In this document: piece by piece, positions 54,392-64,000 of the stretch | Layout of the letters: every line of letters starts with the position of its first letter | Numbering within the stretch: position 1 is the stretch's first letter | From: Haematococcus lacustris | Lineage: Eukaryota > Chlorophyta > Chlorophyceae > Chlamydomonadales > Haematococcaceae | Direction: 5' to 3' | NCBI GenBank assembly: GCA_030144725.1 | Contig: JASKMD010000001.1 | Location: 2,747,783-2,811,782 of the forward strand | Length of the DNA stretch: 64,000 nt | Program-made: the position numbers and the translations under genes | Notes under the pieces: generated by a model | What the model was told of the DNA's origin: nothing | Seen by the model: the letters and a program-made list of their open reading frames with translations, nothing else | Databases searched by the model: none

Positions 54392-54753
54392 GGCACCGCA
54401 GGCACAGGGCAGTGAAGGGCAGAGAAGTTGACGCGAGGCGTGAGAGGTGTAGCGCTAAGGAAAGTTATGTAGATAGGTTACGACTACGGTGTATGCGGTG
54501 CTCCGACATTAGTTGAGGAGAAACACCTGTCACACCAACCCAGTGATTTGCGAAAAAGCCATTCGGAGTTGCGGGGCTTGCCGCGAGCAAAAGGCACGGG
54601 AAGGGGTATACAAACAAGGGCTAAGGACGCTGGTCTTGTATAGTGGGGCCGCGTGGCGTCAAATGCTTAGTGTCGTGTTCTGATGGCAGCAGGCCTATGA
54701 CAATAATCTAAACAGAAGGAGCGGAGAAAGCGGCGGGGGCCTGGCTGGTGGAA
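54392..54753. promoter_or_regulatory. Shared intergenic promoter region between two divergent PB1 genes
   Basis: 362 bases between the two ATGs, the only room for both promoters and 5' leaders. No TATA box or named element could be assigned. Confidence 0.5.
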
Positions 54754-57700
54754 ATGGCTGAGGAGCAGAAGGTCAAGCTGCGGCTGTATTGGGGCGGCAA
54801 GTTTGAGGAGGTGAAGCCGCGTCTGGCGCTGCAGTGGCAGTATACCAACTCTGATAAGCTTAAACTGGGCACCAGCATTGCTTTTGTAGGTCCCGGAGAG
54901 CGGGGAATGGCGCTACGTGGGGGGCAGCGTGTACAACGACGCCATACCTATCTCCTTCACCTACAACGATGTCATCCAGCGGATGAACTACAAGTTCAAC
55001 ACCACTGTGCAGATGAAGTAAGATTGCTGGGGACTACAGCAGTGGTATGGCTGGACGCACATGTGGCTGCTGGGGATCTGCGGATTGACCGTTTGGCTTT
55101 CAATTGGTGCACAGGTACCAAGCCCCGGGTGAGGAATTGACGCCTGATTCGCTGGTCAACGTTACTGATGAGGATGATCTGAAGGTGCGAGCCGTCGGGG
55201 TTCACGGCCAATGATTGGTCAATCGCAGTCGCACACAGCGTGTATGAGAGCACTGCCTGCGCAGTCAGCAAGTTAAACCTGGTGTTTGCGTACAGGAATT
55301 CTACGAGGAATACCTGTGCGCGCTTAGTCGACCGGGCACTCTTTTGAGGACCTTCCGCATCCGCATTTTCTTGACCATGGCACTGCAAACCGAACTGGAA
55401 GCCTGCTCAGACGCTGACGCCCTGGACACCGACGATATGGAGGCAAGGTTAGTGGGGGATTGCAGCCAATGCTCCAATTATCGCAGCTGCCTTATAACCC
55501 TCAAGGTTGTCATCACACTCTGCAGCTTGTGTAAACAAGCTTACGCTGCCTATGAACAGCAGACCTGGAGCAGCGATGATGTGGAGCAGTGCAGCGCCAA
55601 GTCTGCAAGCCCCTCAACAGACACTGAGATGCAGCTGGGCCAAGGCCAGCAGCAGTGTGCAGCTGGGGCTGGTCAAGGCTCTCTGGCCCAGCCACCACCA
55701 GCCATGCAAGCTGAGGCTGGGACTGTGGCAGGTACAAACGAGCATGGCTCAAGCCCGCATGGCAGCCTACCTGTTCAGCTGCATCATCACCACAGTGCAT
55801 GTGCTGCACTGGAGGAGCTGCATGTGTCGGTGTCCCAGCTCACTGCTGGCCATGCAAGCTCCCCTCAAGCCCATGGCCCGCATTGGAGTGCCAGTGGCTT
55901 GGGGTCTGACATGCCTCGGCCTCTGCAGCAGCAGCAGCTGACGGTTGGCCAGCCCCCTGCTGTGCTGCCCCGCCCGGTGTCACTGCTGTACTCCAAGCAC
56001 CCACTCCCCGGGCCCCCGCCCGCTCCCCTGCCTCTTGGCAGGCCAGGCTTATCGCCTGGGCCCCTGGCTCCTAGCATCCAGCTTGGCTACTTTGGCCCAG
56101 CGCCTGGGTTCCCCCGTGCGCAAGGCTTCACCGCAGAAGACTTCAGTTTGGATGATCCATACCATGAGCCTGATGACCATTACTCCCACCACCACCCCAT
56201 GCCCTTCCTCACCAAGCAGCCCCTGCAGCATCAGCGTAGCGTCAGTCGCTTGCTGCCCCTCATGGGTCGTACATCAGAGCGCCAGGATCAGGAGGAGCAG
56301 GCTGCTGGCCTCACCCCACACACAGCTGGGCCCTTGGACCCGCAGCCAGCTGCTGCAGGCCTGGGCCCAGGGCAGCCACGTGTGGGGCCTCTGCTTGTGA
56401 GGGGACCCTCGCAGGCTTGGAGCCATGCAGCTACAGCTGCAGCCCCAGCTTCTGCAGCACATGGGCAGCAACCCATGGACGCCCCTGGGTTGTTTCAAAG
56501 ACGAGGTGCGCACCCTCCCTACAAGGTAGCCAGCTGCACATGGACTGCTGTCCTGCTGGTCATGACAATCACCAAGCAGTGCCCTCCTGGTGTGAGAACT
56601 AGGCCATCACTGTTGTGGAGTTTGGCCTGGCTCCAAGTGGCCTGGCTTGTGCTAATACGCCCTGAGCTGCCAAGGCCAGACTTGCCGCACCACCTCCATG
56701 CTGCTATTTTACCTCGCCCTGTGCTTTGCCTCCTCTTCGCGTGGCTGCGCAGGCGATGCCCTGTACAGCGAGCCCTGCGATGGGGTCAGGGACATTGCCG
56801 GTGGCCTGCCCAGTCACATCAGTATATTTGGCGACAGTGAGGCAAGCGGCAGCCCACCTGCCTACAGCAAGCAGTCAGGCTGCCCCACATCGCTCCTGCA
56901 GCACCAACCAGCGCACACGACACATTACTCAGGGCCAGCGCAGGGTGTGCAGCCAGGCAGTTCGGGGCCCTATCCACAGCAGCTGCCAAATGCAGGCTCG
57001 CTGCGGCTACCCAGCCACATCAGCGCATTTGGGGAGGGGGACACGGGCAACGAGGGTGTCAGACAGGCTGTGGAGGGCGCACAAGAGGCCCAGGAGGCGG
57101 AGAGGCAGCACATGCAGCAGCTGTATGGCGGCACTCGCACGCCAGGGCTGCCGAACACAGGTGCGCGCCTGCCCCTGTTGCTACAGATCCAGGTGATGTC
57201 CCTGGTGTGCATACATGGGCACCTGGTGTGGGCAGCCAAGCATGAGGGCTGTGTCCGCACAGAGTACCCTGCACATGCTCTGTTGCATAGCACCCTTGCC
57301 TGTCCTTGCTTCAAAGCACACTAGGCCAACAAGATAATGCCACATACCCATATGCCTATTGTCTCATAACCACTGTGGAAATGCCACTGTCTGCACAGTT
57401 TGTGCGGGGTATGGCAGTGTGTAGTGACTAGAGAGCAGCAGTGGTACTTTTTCGTCCTGCTCTCCCAGTACTACGCATCACTGAGATTAGGTAGACAAAC
57501 AGGCTCGGCAGCTATCTGCACACTGAGTAACCGTGCTCTGGCCTTGTGTGCAGGCTATGGGGCGGCTAGAAACCACCATGGTCAGGTGGTGACCCAGGAG
57601 TTTGACACCGCACTGGGCAGCTCCTTACAGGACTGCAACCCCCTGCTGGACTTCAACTTCCTGCCAGCTGCCACATCAGGTGCCCCTTGAGCCTGCCACA

Positions 57701-60610
57701 GCCACAATCCAGCCTCGACACATCTGCCAAATCTACCTATGGCAATGTGCCAGCCTTGCCTGCAGTGTGCTGCCAACTGCAATGAAAGCTCCAGCACCTT
57801 GTAACTCACACGCAGTCTGTGTACTCCAGCCTGTACACCAGCCTGTGTGCTAGACCTGGTAGCAGTGGTGCTAGCACAGTGCTGTCGCCCCATCCTGGCT
57901 GCATGGCTGCCTGGCTGCTGCATACCTGGTTCGTTGCAGACGTCCTGGTGCCCAAGGCGTTGTTGGAAAGTGTGCCTCATGTCCCCCGGGCACAAGTGGA
58001 CATCACCGCCAAGATTGGCGAGGGTGCATTCGGTGATGTGTCCAAGGCAGAGGTGTTTCCCTACGGCACAGTTGCCATCAAGTGGCTGAAGGTCAGGAGG
58101 GTGCAGCTGCCTTGGGCTCCTGGTCTTGTTTTGTGCTTACATGTAGTTATTATTGCATGTAGTTCGTGCCGTCAGCCTCCAAGCCTGTCATTTTTTGATG
58201 GTGTTGATGAAGCAGCCTGACAAAACCATGGCCAGCTGTCTTTCATCCTGTCTTTCATCCCAGGTTGACACATTGTCCTGGCACTGCTGCCCCTGCTGCA
58301 ATATTTCCACCCACTGCTGTGCCGCTTCCCCAGATGTTGTTGCAACACCTCACCCTACTCGCCGCCCCTGCCCTGCTTTCCTGCTGCTACCTTTTCGCAG
58401 CAAGACCGTTTCGCAAAGTACAGCGAGAGTTTTCAGCGTGAGGCTGAGGTGCTGGCCCGGTTGAACCATCCCAACATTATCCGCATGTTCGGCCTGGTCA
58501 CCGAGCCCAACGACCCAGCTCCCCACCACCCCACCACAACCCACCTACCCCTTGGCAGTGGCAGCAGCGCCGCAGCCGCAGCCCTGACCCCAGGGGCTGG
58601 GGCAAGGCCTGGCGCCAGCCCTGGCAACGGGCCAGGGCTGGGCATGCTAATGGGCGCGCGCCACCCAAACGGCACCTCTGGCATCAGCATGCCCGCCACA
58701 GAACACATTGCTGGCATCATGATGGAGTACGTGCGGGGAGGCTCTCTGGCACAGGTGGGACCAAGCGATTTCATAACGGTGGTGAGAGTGTTGGTCAGTA
58801 GGTGGTTAATAATGGTGGTTGAGTAATGGTGGTTGGGTGGCGTGTTTGGTCCATCAGTGCCTCCCTTGTGTGAGTGCAGCTGAGAGCAGCAGGCTATGGC
58901 ATGCCTGTGACTCACACAGTGGGTGTGGGGTGTCAGCATATGGGCACGTTGAGGATGGCAGATGCTGCTAGGCAGGCTGCTGTTCACAGTACAGATGCAG
59001 GCAAGAGGTCTTGGATCACTGGCAGCTGTGTGCGACGATGAATAATGGCAATGCCCCTGTCCCCTGTTTTTGCAGCGCTTCCGAGCGGCTGCTTTGCAAG
59101 GCCGACGGGTTCCCCTGAGGGAGCGCTGCCGCATCGCCCTGCAAGCTGCCCTGGGCATGTCCTACCTGCATGACCAGCAGCCAGCTGTCATCCACTTTGA
59201 CCTCAAGCCTGACAATTTGCTGGTGGAGGGCGAGGGCGAGGATGTGCTGATCAAGGTGGGTGCGGCCTGGCTATGCACCGGCGTCATGCCTGGTGTGGTT
59301 GCAGAGCGAGGCTCCCTTTGCTTAGCTATGTCACGGTTAGTGAGCGTCATAGTGTGCAACCAGGCACAGCAGGTGTATGCATGCCAAATAGACATGGTCC
59401 CTGCATGCCAAAGAAGAAATAGTCGAGGTGTGGTACTGGAGCATTGAGGCGCTGCTGGGAGTAATCTACCCTGTGCCGATGCAAGACTGAGAAGGCTACT
59501 CGAATGTGAAAGCTGGCATGCATTAAGGGAGGAGTTTACGTCTGTGCTATTGCAACAGTGTTTGACAACACACTGAAGCGCAAATTGGTGCCCCCTCACA
59601 CCATGTCACTGTGTGCTGTACAGGTTGCTGACTTTGGGCTGAGCAAGCACAAGTTCCAGACGTATGTGACCTGTCACGACCTGAGGGGCACGCTGCCCTA
59701 TATGGCACCAGAGCTGGTAGCTAACCCCAACAAGGTAGGCTGCACTGCCCTAGCTCACTGGTTGATTGTTCCTGGTCAGCTCACTACTACACCCAGCCGC
59801 ACGGTCTATGCTGATGGTGTGCAGACTGAATTGTGCCCAAGCAGTCATCCCTGCTCTCCGATATGAACCTTCTTCCATCCAGCTTCTGCATCAATGTTGT
59901 GGTTGCGACTGGTGCCAATTGCTATGTTATCATGGCTTACTGTGCTGTTGCTGCCGCTGCTTCTTCCCCATGCCCATGCTGACCAGGTGTGCGAGAAGTG
60001 TGACGTGTGGTCCATGGGCGTGGTGATGTGGGAGATGCTGACACTGGAAGTGCCGTTCCAGGAGCTGACGGCACAACAGATCATCATGGGGCTCATGCAT
60101 GGCACCCTCAACCTGCGCACCCCTCGAGACTGTGAGCCCGAGTGGCTCAGCCTCATCGCCCAGTGCATGGAGACCTCCCCTGTCCACCGGCCTGCCTTCA
60201 GGGACCTTGCCCTCCGCCTGGAGAACCTAGGCAGGAGCCTGGACCAACAGCAGCAGCAGTACCAGCAGCAGCTGCAGGCGGCTGCCGAGGCCCAGGCCCA
60301 GGCGCTTCTCCTGCAGCAGCAGATGGCGCTTCACGCCCAGGCGCAGGAGCGGGAGCGCCAGGCACAGATCCAGCACCTCCAGCTGCAAGCCGCCATCCAG
60401 CTGCAGCAGCAACAGCAGCAGCAGGCGGTGGCAGCGGTGGCGGTGGCCACGGGGCTCCTGCCGCCCCCCTCTCCCACACTGTACCACCTTGGGCATCACC
60501 ACCATCACCACCATGACATCTTGACGGCTCAGCACCAGCACCAACAGCAGCAGCAGCAGCTGCTGAACAGCGTGTTGAGGATGGCAAACTCCCCCATCCT
60601 GTACCCCTAA
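54754..60610 (+). CDS. PB1-domain RAF-like protein kinase (MAPKKK group), 12 exons
   Basis: Exons: 54754-54810, 54890-55017, 55115-55184, 55296-55447, 55526-56505, 56753-57160, 57554-57679, 57940-58091, 58401-58754, 59076-59255, 59624-59734, 59987-60610. They sum to 3342 bases, 1113 residues plus TAA. PB1 domain at residues about 5-120: WRYVGG, MKYQAPGEELTP, NVTDEDDLKEFYEEY. A long Pro/Gln/Ser/His-rich linker follows, with a repeated LPSHISxFG motif. The kinase domain starts near residue 700: IGEGAFGDVSKAE (Gly loop), TVAIKWLK (Lys), FQREAEVLARLNHPNI (helix C Glu), MMEYVRGGSL, VIHFDLKPDNLLV, VADFGLSKHK (DFG), GTLPYMAPELV, CDVWSMGVVMWEML. HFDLK in place of HRDLK is the signature of plant PB1-RAF kinases. 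The C-terminus is poly-Gln/His-rich. The start is the first ATG, just before KVKLRLYWGGKFEE. Confidence 0.9.
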
Positions 60611-60918
60611 GGCTCAGGGGTACACCACCATGCCACCATGTGTGGGTATCATCTGCCCAACACCTCATGACACTACACCATGCCCCCTCGTCCTCCCCGC
60701 CAGCAGCCAGTACAGCAGGCGTTGCTCTGGCCAGCAGCAGCCAATGCCGCTGGCACTTCAGCAGTTGATGCAGCTGCCCAAATGCATACCTTGGCAGAAG
60801 CATATGCAGCAGCTAGGTTGCAGCAGCAGCAGTGTGCTGGGCAGGCTGTGCGGGCATCCTTCCTTTCATGCTCTTCTGCCACTCGCCCCCTCCTCCCACC
60901 TCCCTTACCCTCTCAAGT

Positions 60919-60923
60919 TGTAA
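60919..60923 (+). terminator. Candidate polyadenylation signal TGTAA of the RAF-like kinase
   Basis: TGTAA about 310 bases after the stop codon. Confidence 0.4.
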
Positions 60924-63900
60924 CCTCACCTACACCACCTTTGTTGCCTCCACCACCTCTGCTTGGTGCTTCAAGCACCTCCTCCACCTCTTCCTGCTCC
61001 CGCGCTCCTAGTCAGCAAGTACATACATACAGCGTTGGGCTAAACCTCAGCCCCTTTCCATCTCAGTCCTGGACGCTGCTATCAAGGGGCTCATTGCTCC
61101 AGATCCTCTTCCACCTTCGCCCCTGTTTCTTCTTCTCATTTCTTTCCTCCCCGGCTTTCCCTCCCCACTCCCTTCTCCCCCTTCCTCACTTGCCCTCCTT
61201 CCTTGTTTCGCGCTCTCCCGGCCTACCTTCTCCAGTGCAACCATGCCTGGAGTGTGAGTCAGTGCCCCACCTCCCCAACCTCCCAACCACCCACCTTCCC
61301 AGCTGCCCAACCTCCCCACCTCCCCACCTGCCCCACCACCCACCAGGCAGCATCCTTCTGCCCAGCTGCACCCTCGCGCCCGGAGCTGCTTGCAGAGCCT
61401 GACGCCCAAGTCCCCCTGACACCAGTCATGGCAGCAAGCAGTTGGCTATGGCATGGCAGCACTGGCACCTCAGGCAGGCAGGACATGGCTGGGATGGCAT
61501 GTGCACCATCTGGCCAGCTGGCCGAACCTCAGTTGGCCAAACCTCCTCTCCAGCTGCCATGCTGGCAGAACCTGGCTCCAATGCTGGGTGCACTCAGGAC
61601 CCAGCCAAGGCCTCTGCCGATGCTTGCCTATTGGCACGGCACGCCTGGCTGCAGCTCCTGGGTCACAGACACGGTGACCACCAGCTGGTGCTCTGGCTGG
61701 CCAGTCCCAGCTATTCTGTCATAGTGAAGGAGACCACTAGCAATGGCTCCGTCTGCTGTGCCTGACCTTCCCAGGTTATGGCCAAGCAGTTGCAGGCAGC
61801 AGCACTAGCAGCAGCCCCGGCACCAGCCCAGGCACCAGCCCCGGCACCCGCCCAGGCACCAGCCCAGGCACCAGCCTTCAGAGGCTCCCTACTTGGTCAA
61901 GCAAGGTGGCCATGTTGAGCTCCTTGCCGTGTCGCAGACCAAGGCGTCACAGTCAGAGGCTGGCTACATGACTACCCTGGCTGGCTGGGGCAGCTCTCCA
62001 AGCCTCTCTCTCAACCTTAACCTGGCCTCATGGCATGAATGCTTATAGGCTTGGCTGCCTAACAGCCTGGTTTAGTGTTGTCTGGCTGCTGTTCATGACC
62101 TGGGTGGGGCACAAAGGCATGCGGTGCCACCTGTGCCCAGCTTGTGGTATCAGCAGGGCATCAAGCACCGGCCTGACCTGGGAGAAAAGATATAACTTTG
62201 CATATGGAGGCATGCATGTTCCTGTTGTGTGACGCTGCCTCCAACCCTCTGCCCACGTCAATGTGTCACTGGTGTTCATTGCCAGGCACGCAGCAGGCTA
62301 TTGCAATGTGCTGTGGACCATGCAGCACAGCAAAAGTGCTGGCCATGCGAGGGTGCTGCCATGCTGTCATCGCCACGCAGGCATTACTGAGGCTGGAGCA
62401 TCAGCAGTAGCGGAATGGCATCAATCAGTAGAGCAGACAGCAATGCAGGCAGCTTTCTAGGTAGTTACGTGATTGAATGACAGCTGGCACAGCAGATGTT
62501 GGTGTATGCATGGACGAGTGTGCAACGCAGAGCAGAGCTGTTTGTCAGAGGCGTGCCCCTGGCTGACTGGCTGGCTGGCTGGCTGCTAGCTCAGGTGCAT
62601 GGTGTGCATCCAAGAGGAGGGTGTCCAGGTGGTGTTGACTGGCTGCATTGCATTGTTGGGACGTATGTGGGCAGCACAGCAAATGAGCAAGCGCAGCAAG
62701 GGCAGCCTGGTTGTTGGCTGCTGGCTGTGCGAGCAAGCGCAGCAAAGGTACTCTTGCTGCTGGCAGTGTTGAGGAGGTGCGCAGCAGAACCAGCCTGGCT
62801 GCTGGCAGTGTTCAGGAGGTGCGCAGCAGAACCAGCCTGGCTGCTGACCTGCACAGTGTTGCAACAGCGTAGCTGGACAATGAGGGGGGCAGGTGCATGG
62901 CTGGTAGCAACAGCGGCGGCTGTGGCAGCATGTCCTGAGGCTCAGCTTGCTGTACCCCTTGCAACCCTGCCAGCATGCCTGGCTGCCCAGCGCAGCTGTA
63001 GGTGTCACAACGGGTGGGCCAACCTCAGCCTGCTAGCTGCTGTGGAAGCAGTGGCTGGCTGGCTGGCCAGGGTTCAGGCTGCTTTATTGCTCTCTGACTG
63101 CTGGCTGATGGTGGTCTTGCATGACATTGTGTCCTGGCTGGCTGCTGCAAGTTTGCGCAGCAGGTGGGTGGCTGGCTGCGCAGGTCCAGGATGCCTCTGG
63201 CAGGGTGGTTCAGGGCCTTGCATGGTTGGTAGGGATGGTGGGTATGGAGTTGGCAGTTTGCTGCCAAGGCTTGCAACTGTCGTGCTGCTGGGCTGGTGGG
63301 CCACTCATTTCACACTGGGCTGTCTCTGGCACGTGCTGGCATGCCCATGTGCTGGCACCCAGCACAGCAGCTAGTCTGCAGTGTACTGGTGTGATGATGA
63401 TGATGGTACACTTCACTAGTGTAGACATTGCATGTCAGTTGGCGTTGCATGGTCGTGGCTGTGCCGTGCGGTCAACCTGGGTGTCATAGCTGACCGCCTG
63501 TGCTGACAGCCTTCTGGACTTGAGCTCTGGGCTGTTCTGGGCGGGATAAGTGGCATACAGCACACTGGTTTGCAAGCTGTTGGGCAGCAGGCAACGCCAT
63601 GGGTCAGGCAGGCAGGTCAAGAAGCCGGGCAGGTGGTCTTAGGCTGCTGGGCAGGCAGTGGTGGGAAGGGGCTGGATTCAATGGCCTCCGCCTCTGCCTG
63701 GTGCAGTGTCTTGATGCTGCAGTCTGGTGGCAGTCAGTGTGTGCTCTTGTGCTGTTGCCCTGATTCCAAGCGTAATCAGCCGTGTGGTTAAGGTTCTTGA
63801 CGTTGTCGTTGTTTGTGTGTGTGTGTTTGTCGTGACCTTGACCGTATCAGGAATGGCCGCCCAGTGCAGCTGCATGTGTATAGAGGGTGAGGGAATGGAG

Positions 63901-63990
63901 TGTGACCTGAGTGACGTGAGTCATATAAACTAGTGTGGGAGAGTGCAGGCTGCATGCATTGTGTGCGCATGGTGCATGCCTTCTTGCACA
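60924..63990. other. About 3 kb without a supported gene
   Basis: CCTCCCCACC-rich stretch (61140-61360), 12-bp GCACCAGCCCAG repeats (61800-61875), GGCTGGCTGGCTG runs (62560-62585, 63050-63075) and a 42-bp tandem duplication (about 62757-62841). Open frames such as 62496-63374 are Trp/Cys/Leu-rich by composition and have no recognisable domain. Confidence 0.4.
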
Positions 63991-63993
63991 ACT

Positions 63994-63998
63994 TGTAA
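63994..63998 (+). terminator. TGTAA near right edge
   Basis: A TGTAA lies at the window edge and might end an unrecognised transcript. No gene is attached to it. Confidence 0.2.
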
Positions 63999-64000
63999 CA

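Noticed and set aside
62496..63374. 292-codon Trp/Cys/Leu-rich plus-strand frame
   Set aside because: Driven by GGCTGGCTGG and CAGCAG simple sequence with a 42-bp tandem duplication; no domain, weak start context.

Overview
The window looks like nuclear DNA of a volvocalean (Chlamydomonadales) green alga. The reasons are pherophorin-type extracellular-matrix genes with (SP)n/poly-Pro linkers, many short GT-AG introns, TGTAA-type polyadenylation signals, high GC, heavy CAG/poly-Gln and very large GC-rich microsatellites. A Haematococcus-like species is my guess only. All splice models below were built by eye from GT/GC...AG sites plus reading-phase closure. Several close exactly to a whole number of codons, which is good internal support.

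Left part (1-30 kb) is a mobile-element-rich region. It starts with the 3' end of a Q/W-rich protein gene. A 5'-truncated non-LTR retrotransposon follows, with a 12-bp target-site duplication. Next is a nearly complete eukaryotic TnpB relative (Fanzor, RNA-guided nuclease family) on the minus strand, 3982-7238, carrying one in-frame TGA. Fragments of the same family recur at about 3.2, 9.9, 10.6-11.5, 12.75, 19.2, 20.0-21.0, 28.3, 36.3, 51.3 and 51.7 kb. One 612-bp Fanzor 3' fragment is bounded by a 10-bp direct repeat, and its empty site is visible in the paralogous segment. Between 7.4 and 26.1 kb lies a tandem segmental duplication (units starting at about 7.44, 16.75 and 24.79 kb). Each unit carries a minus-strand pherophorin gene start. 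One gene, 23585-25628, has an intact six-exon pherophorin plus pre-peptidase-like reading frame of 346 aa. The other copies are truncated or have lost splice sites. A minus-strand membrane-protein gene (26.3-28.3 kb) has lost its 5' part next to a Fanzor composite.

Middle part (30-47 kb) holds a G-rich tract, a 37-bp minisatellite, a coiled-coil gene running into a 500-N assembly gap, and the 3' half of an AGC (PKA/PKG-like) protein kinase. It also holds a 14-exon, 758-aa HI0933/BaiN-like FAD oxidoreductase on the minus strand (46145-36661). The introns of that gene contain a 2.2-kb CCCCTG/CCGCTG array, a CCCCTG array and a GGGGT array.

Right part (47-64 kb) has a small LLPG-repeat (mTERF-like) gene, a 66-bp minisatellite, a 0.5-kb CCCCG array and two convergent Fanzor relics. 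It then has a divergently arranged pair of PB1-domain genes. The minus gene is a 386-aa PB1 protein. The plus gene is a 12-exon, 1113-aa PB1-RAF-like kinase with the plant-type HFDLK catalytic loop. The last 3 kb hold nothing I can identify as coding.
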